Positions 5,971 to 6,151 of a stretch of DNA of 6,151 nucleotides are shown here, one piece after another (positions within the stretch are counted from its first letter, which is position 1; each line of letters begins with the position of its first letter). A program made the position numbers and the translations under genes. This DNA comes from Anderseniella sp964390445. Lineage in GTDB: Bacteria; Pseudomonadota; Alphaproteobacteria; Rhizobiales; Aestuariivirgaceae. The stretch is from NCBI GenBank assembly GCA_964390445.1, contig CAYMJJ010000135.1, positions 1 to 6,151 of the forward strand, given 5' to 3'. Under the pieces are notes generated by a model. The model was not told the origin of the DNA. It saw only the letters and a list, made by a program, of their open reading frames with translations, and ran no database searches.

Positions 5971-6010
5971 GTGCTAGCGAGCTCATGGAAACGTTTCCAC
6001 CAGTGCTAGC
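5971..6010. repeat. Direct repeat GTGCTAGC flanking operator O1
   Basis: GTGCTAGC occurs at 5971-5978 and 6003-6010, 32 bp apart, each followed by a GC-rich few bases and then a GAAACGTTTC core (17 and 11 bp after the repeat start). The repeat contains the palindrome GCTAGC. The arrangement may reflect an old duplication of an operator unit or an accessory site. It is clear in sequence but of unknown meaning. Confidence 0.5.
5986..5999. promoter_or_regulatory. LacI-type operator O1, TGGAAACGTTTCCA
   Basis: This is a perfect 14-bp palindrome with a central CG, the form expected for LacI/GalR-family operators. It ends 16 nt before the regulator start codon, so a bound repressor would block the start of the operon or act as a roadblock. 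The same 10-bp core recurs at 6014-6023. Binding by the encoded regulator is inferred from proximity and motif form. Confidence 0.8.
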
Positions 6011-6013
6011 AGC

Positions 6014-6023
6014 GAAACGTTTC
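6014..6023. promoter_or_regulatory. LacI-type operator O2, core GAAACGTTTC
   Basis: This perfect 10-bp palindrome is identical to the core of the first operator, but its flanks (C and A) are not symmetric, suggesting a weaker site. The two centres lie 26 bp apart, about two and a half helical turns, so two bound dimers would sit on roughly opposite faces. No convincing -35/-10 pair could be placed around it. Confidence 0.7.
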
Positions 6024-6024
6024 A

Positions 6025-6034
6025 GTCATATGAC
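6025..6034. promoter_or_regulatory. Third palindrome GTCATATGAC beside O2
   Basis: This perfect 10-bp palindrome with a TA centre begins one base after O2, with its centre 11 bp, about one helical turn, from the O2 centre. It is unlike the GAAACGTTTC core, so if it is a binding site it serves another protein. It could also overlap an AT-rich promoter element. Its function is unknown. Confidence 0.35.
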
Positions 6035-6151
6035 AGGATGTGCGCTTCTCGCCCGGACCGGGCAGCCGCGCGCCCAAAATTCATGAAAGCGTCCATGATC
6101 GGGATGCATGTGCACTGATCGGTCTGCTGCTGGGCATTGCGGGGATCGTCT
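6035..6151. other. Upstream edge, no supported gene
   Basis: Upstream of the operators I find no complete gene. On the plus strand one frame reads LIGLLLGIAGIV from 6115 to the edge, which is hydrophobic like a membrane helix, but the only possible start is a GTG at 6040 without proper spacing to a ribosome site. On the minus strand all three frames run from the edge to a stop by about 6005 without recognisable family sequence. The operon promoter should lie in or just beside this stretch. Confidence 0.3.

Noticed and set aside
1..6151. CRISPR arrays, tRNA or rRNA genes, riboswitches, phage or defence genes
   Set aside because: I saw no regularly spaced repeats, no tRNA-like or rRNA sequence and no protein of such systems on either strand.

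Overview
The window looks like a piece of an alphaproteobacterial genome, most likely from the rhizobial (Hyphomicrobiales) side. It is GC-rich, genes are tightly packed with ATGA and TGA-N-ATG junctions, and the left edge carries an IS1182-type transposase start of the kind common in rhizobia. This assignment is inference from protein character only.

Almost everything belongs to one minus-strand transcription unit, read from right to left. It begins in a short control region (about 5970-6034) that holds two LacI-family operator-like palindromes sharing the core GAAACGTTTC, a third palindrome and a direct repeat. The gene order is: LacI-family regulator (5969-4881), periplasmic substrate-binding protein (4876-3866), two inner-membrane permeases (3801-2998 and 2996-2205), ABC ATPase (2208-1174) and a soluble metallophosphoesterase of the CpdA/GpdQ (Icc) type (1173-358). 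Gaps are 4, 64, 1, -4 and 0 nt, so the six genes look like one operon that includes its own regulator.

The transporter resembles the ferric/thiamine/phosphonate/hexose-phosphate group of importers. Because the last gene is a cytosolic phosphoesterase, the simplest reading is import of a phosphorylated small molecule, plausibly a phosphodiester such as a glycerophosphodiester, followed by hydrolysis inside the cell, with the LacI-type repressor sensing the compound or a product. The ligand is not identified by the sequence. The binding-protein gene is flanked by two strong RNA hairpins, one encoded in the 3' tail of the regulator gene and one between the binding-protein and permease genes. This suggests that its mRNA segment is specially stabilised.

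Downstream of the operon (about 1-300) lies the start of an IS1182-like element. Its transposase reading frame departs from the family after about 49 residues and stops at residue 76, so it is a remnant. Its Shine-Dalgarno sequence sits in a hairpin that would hide it in read-through transcripts coming from the operon. The right end (6035-6151) holds no gene that can be supported.
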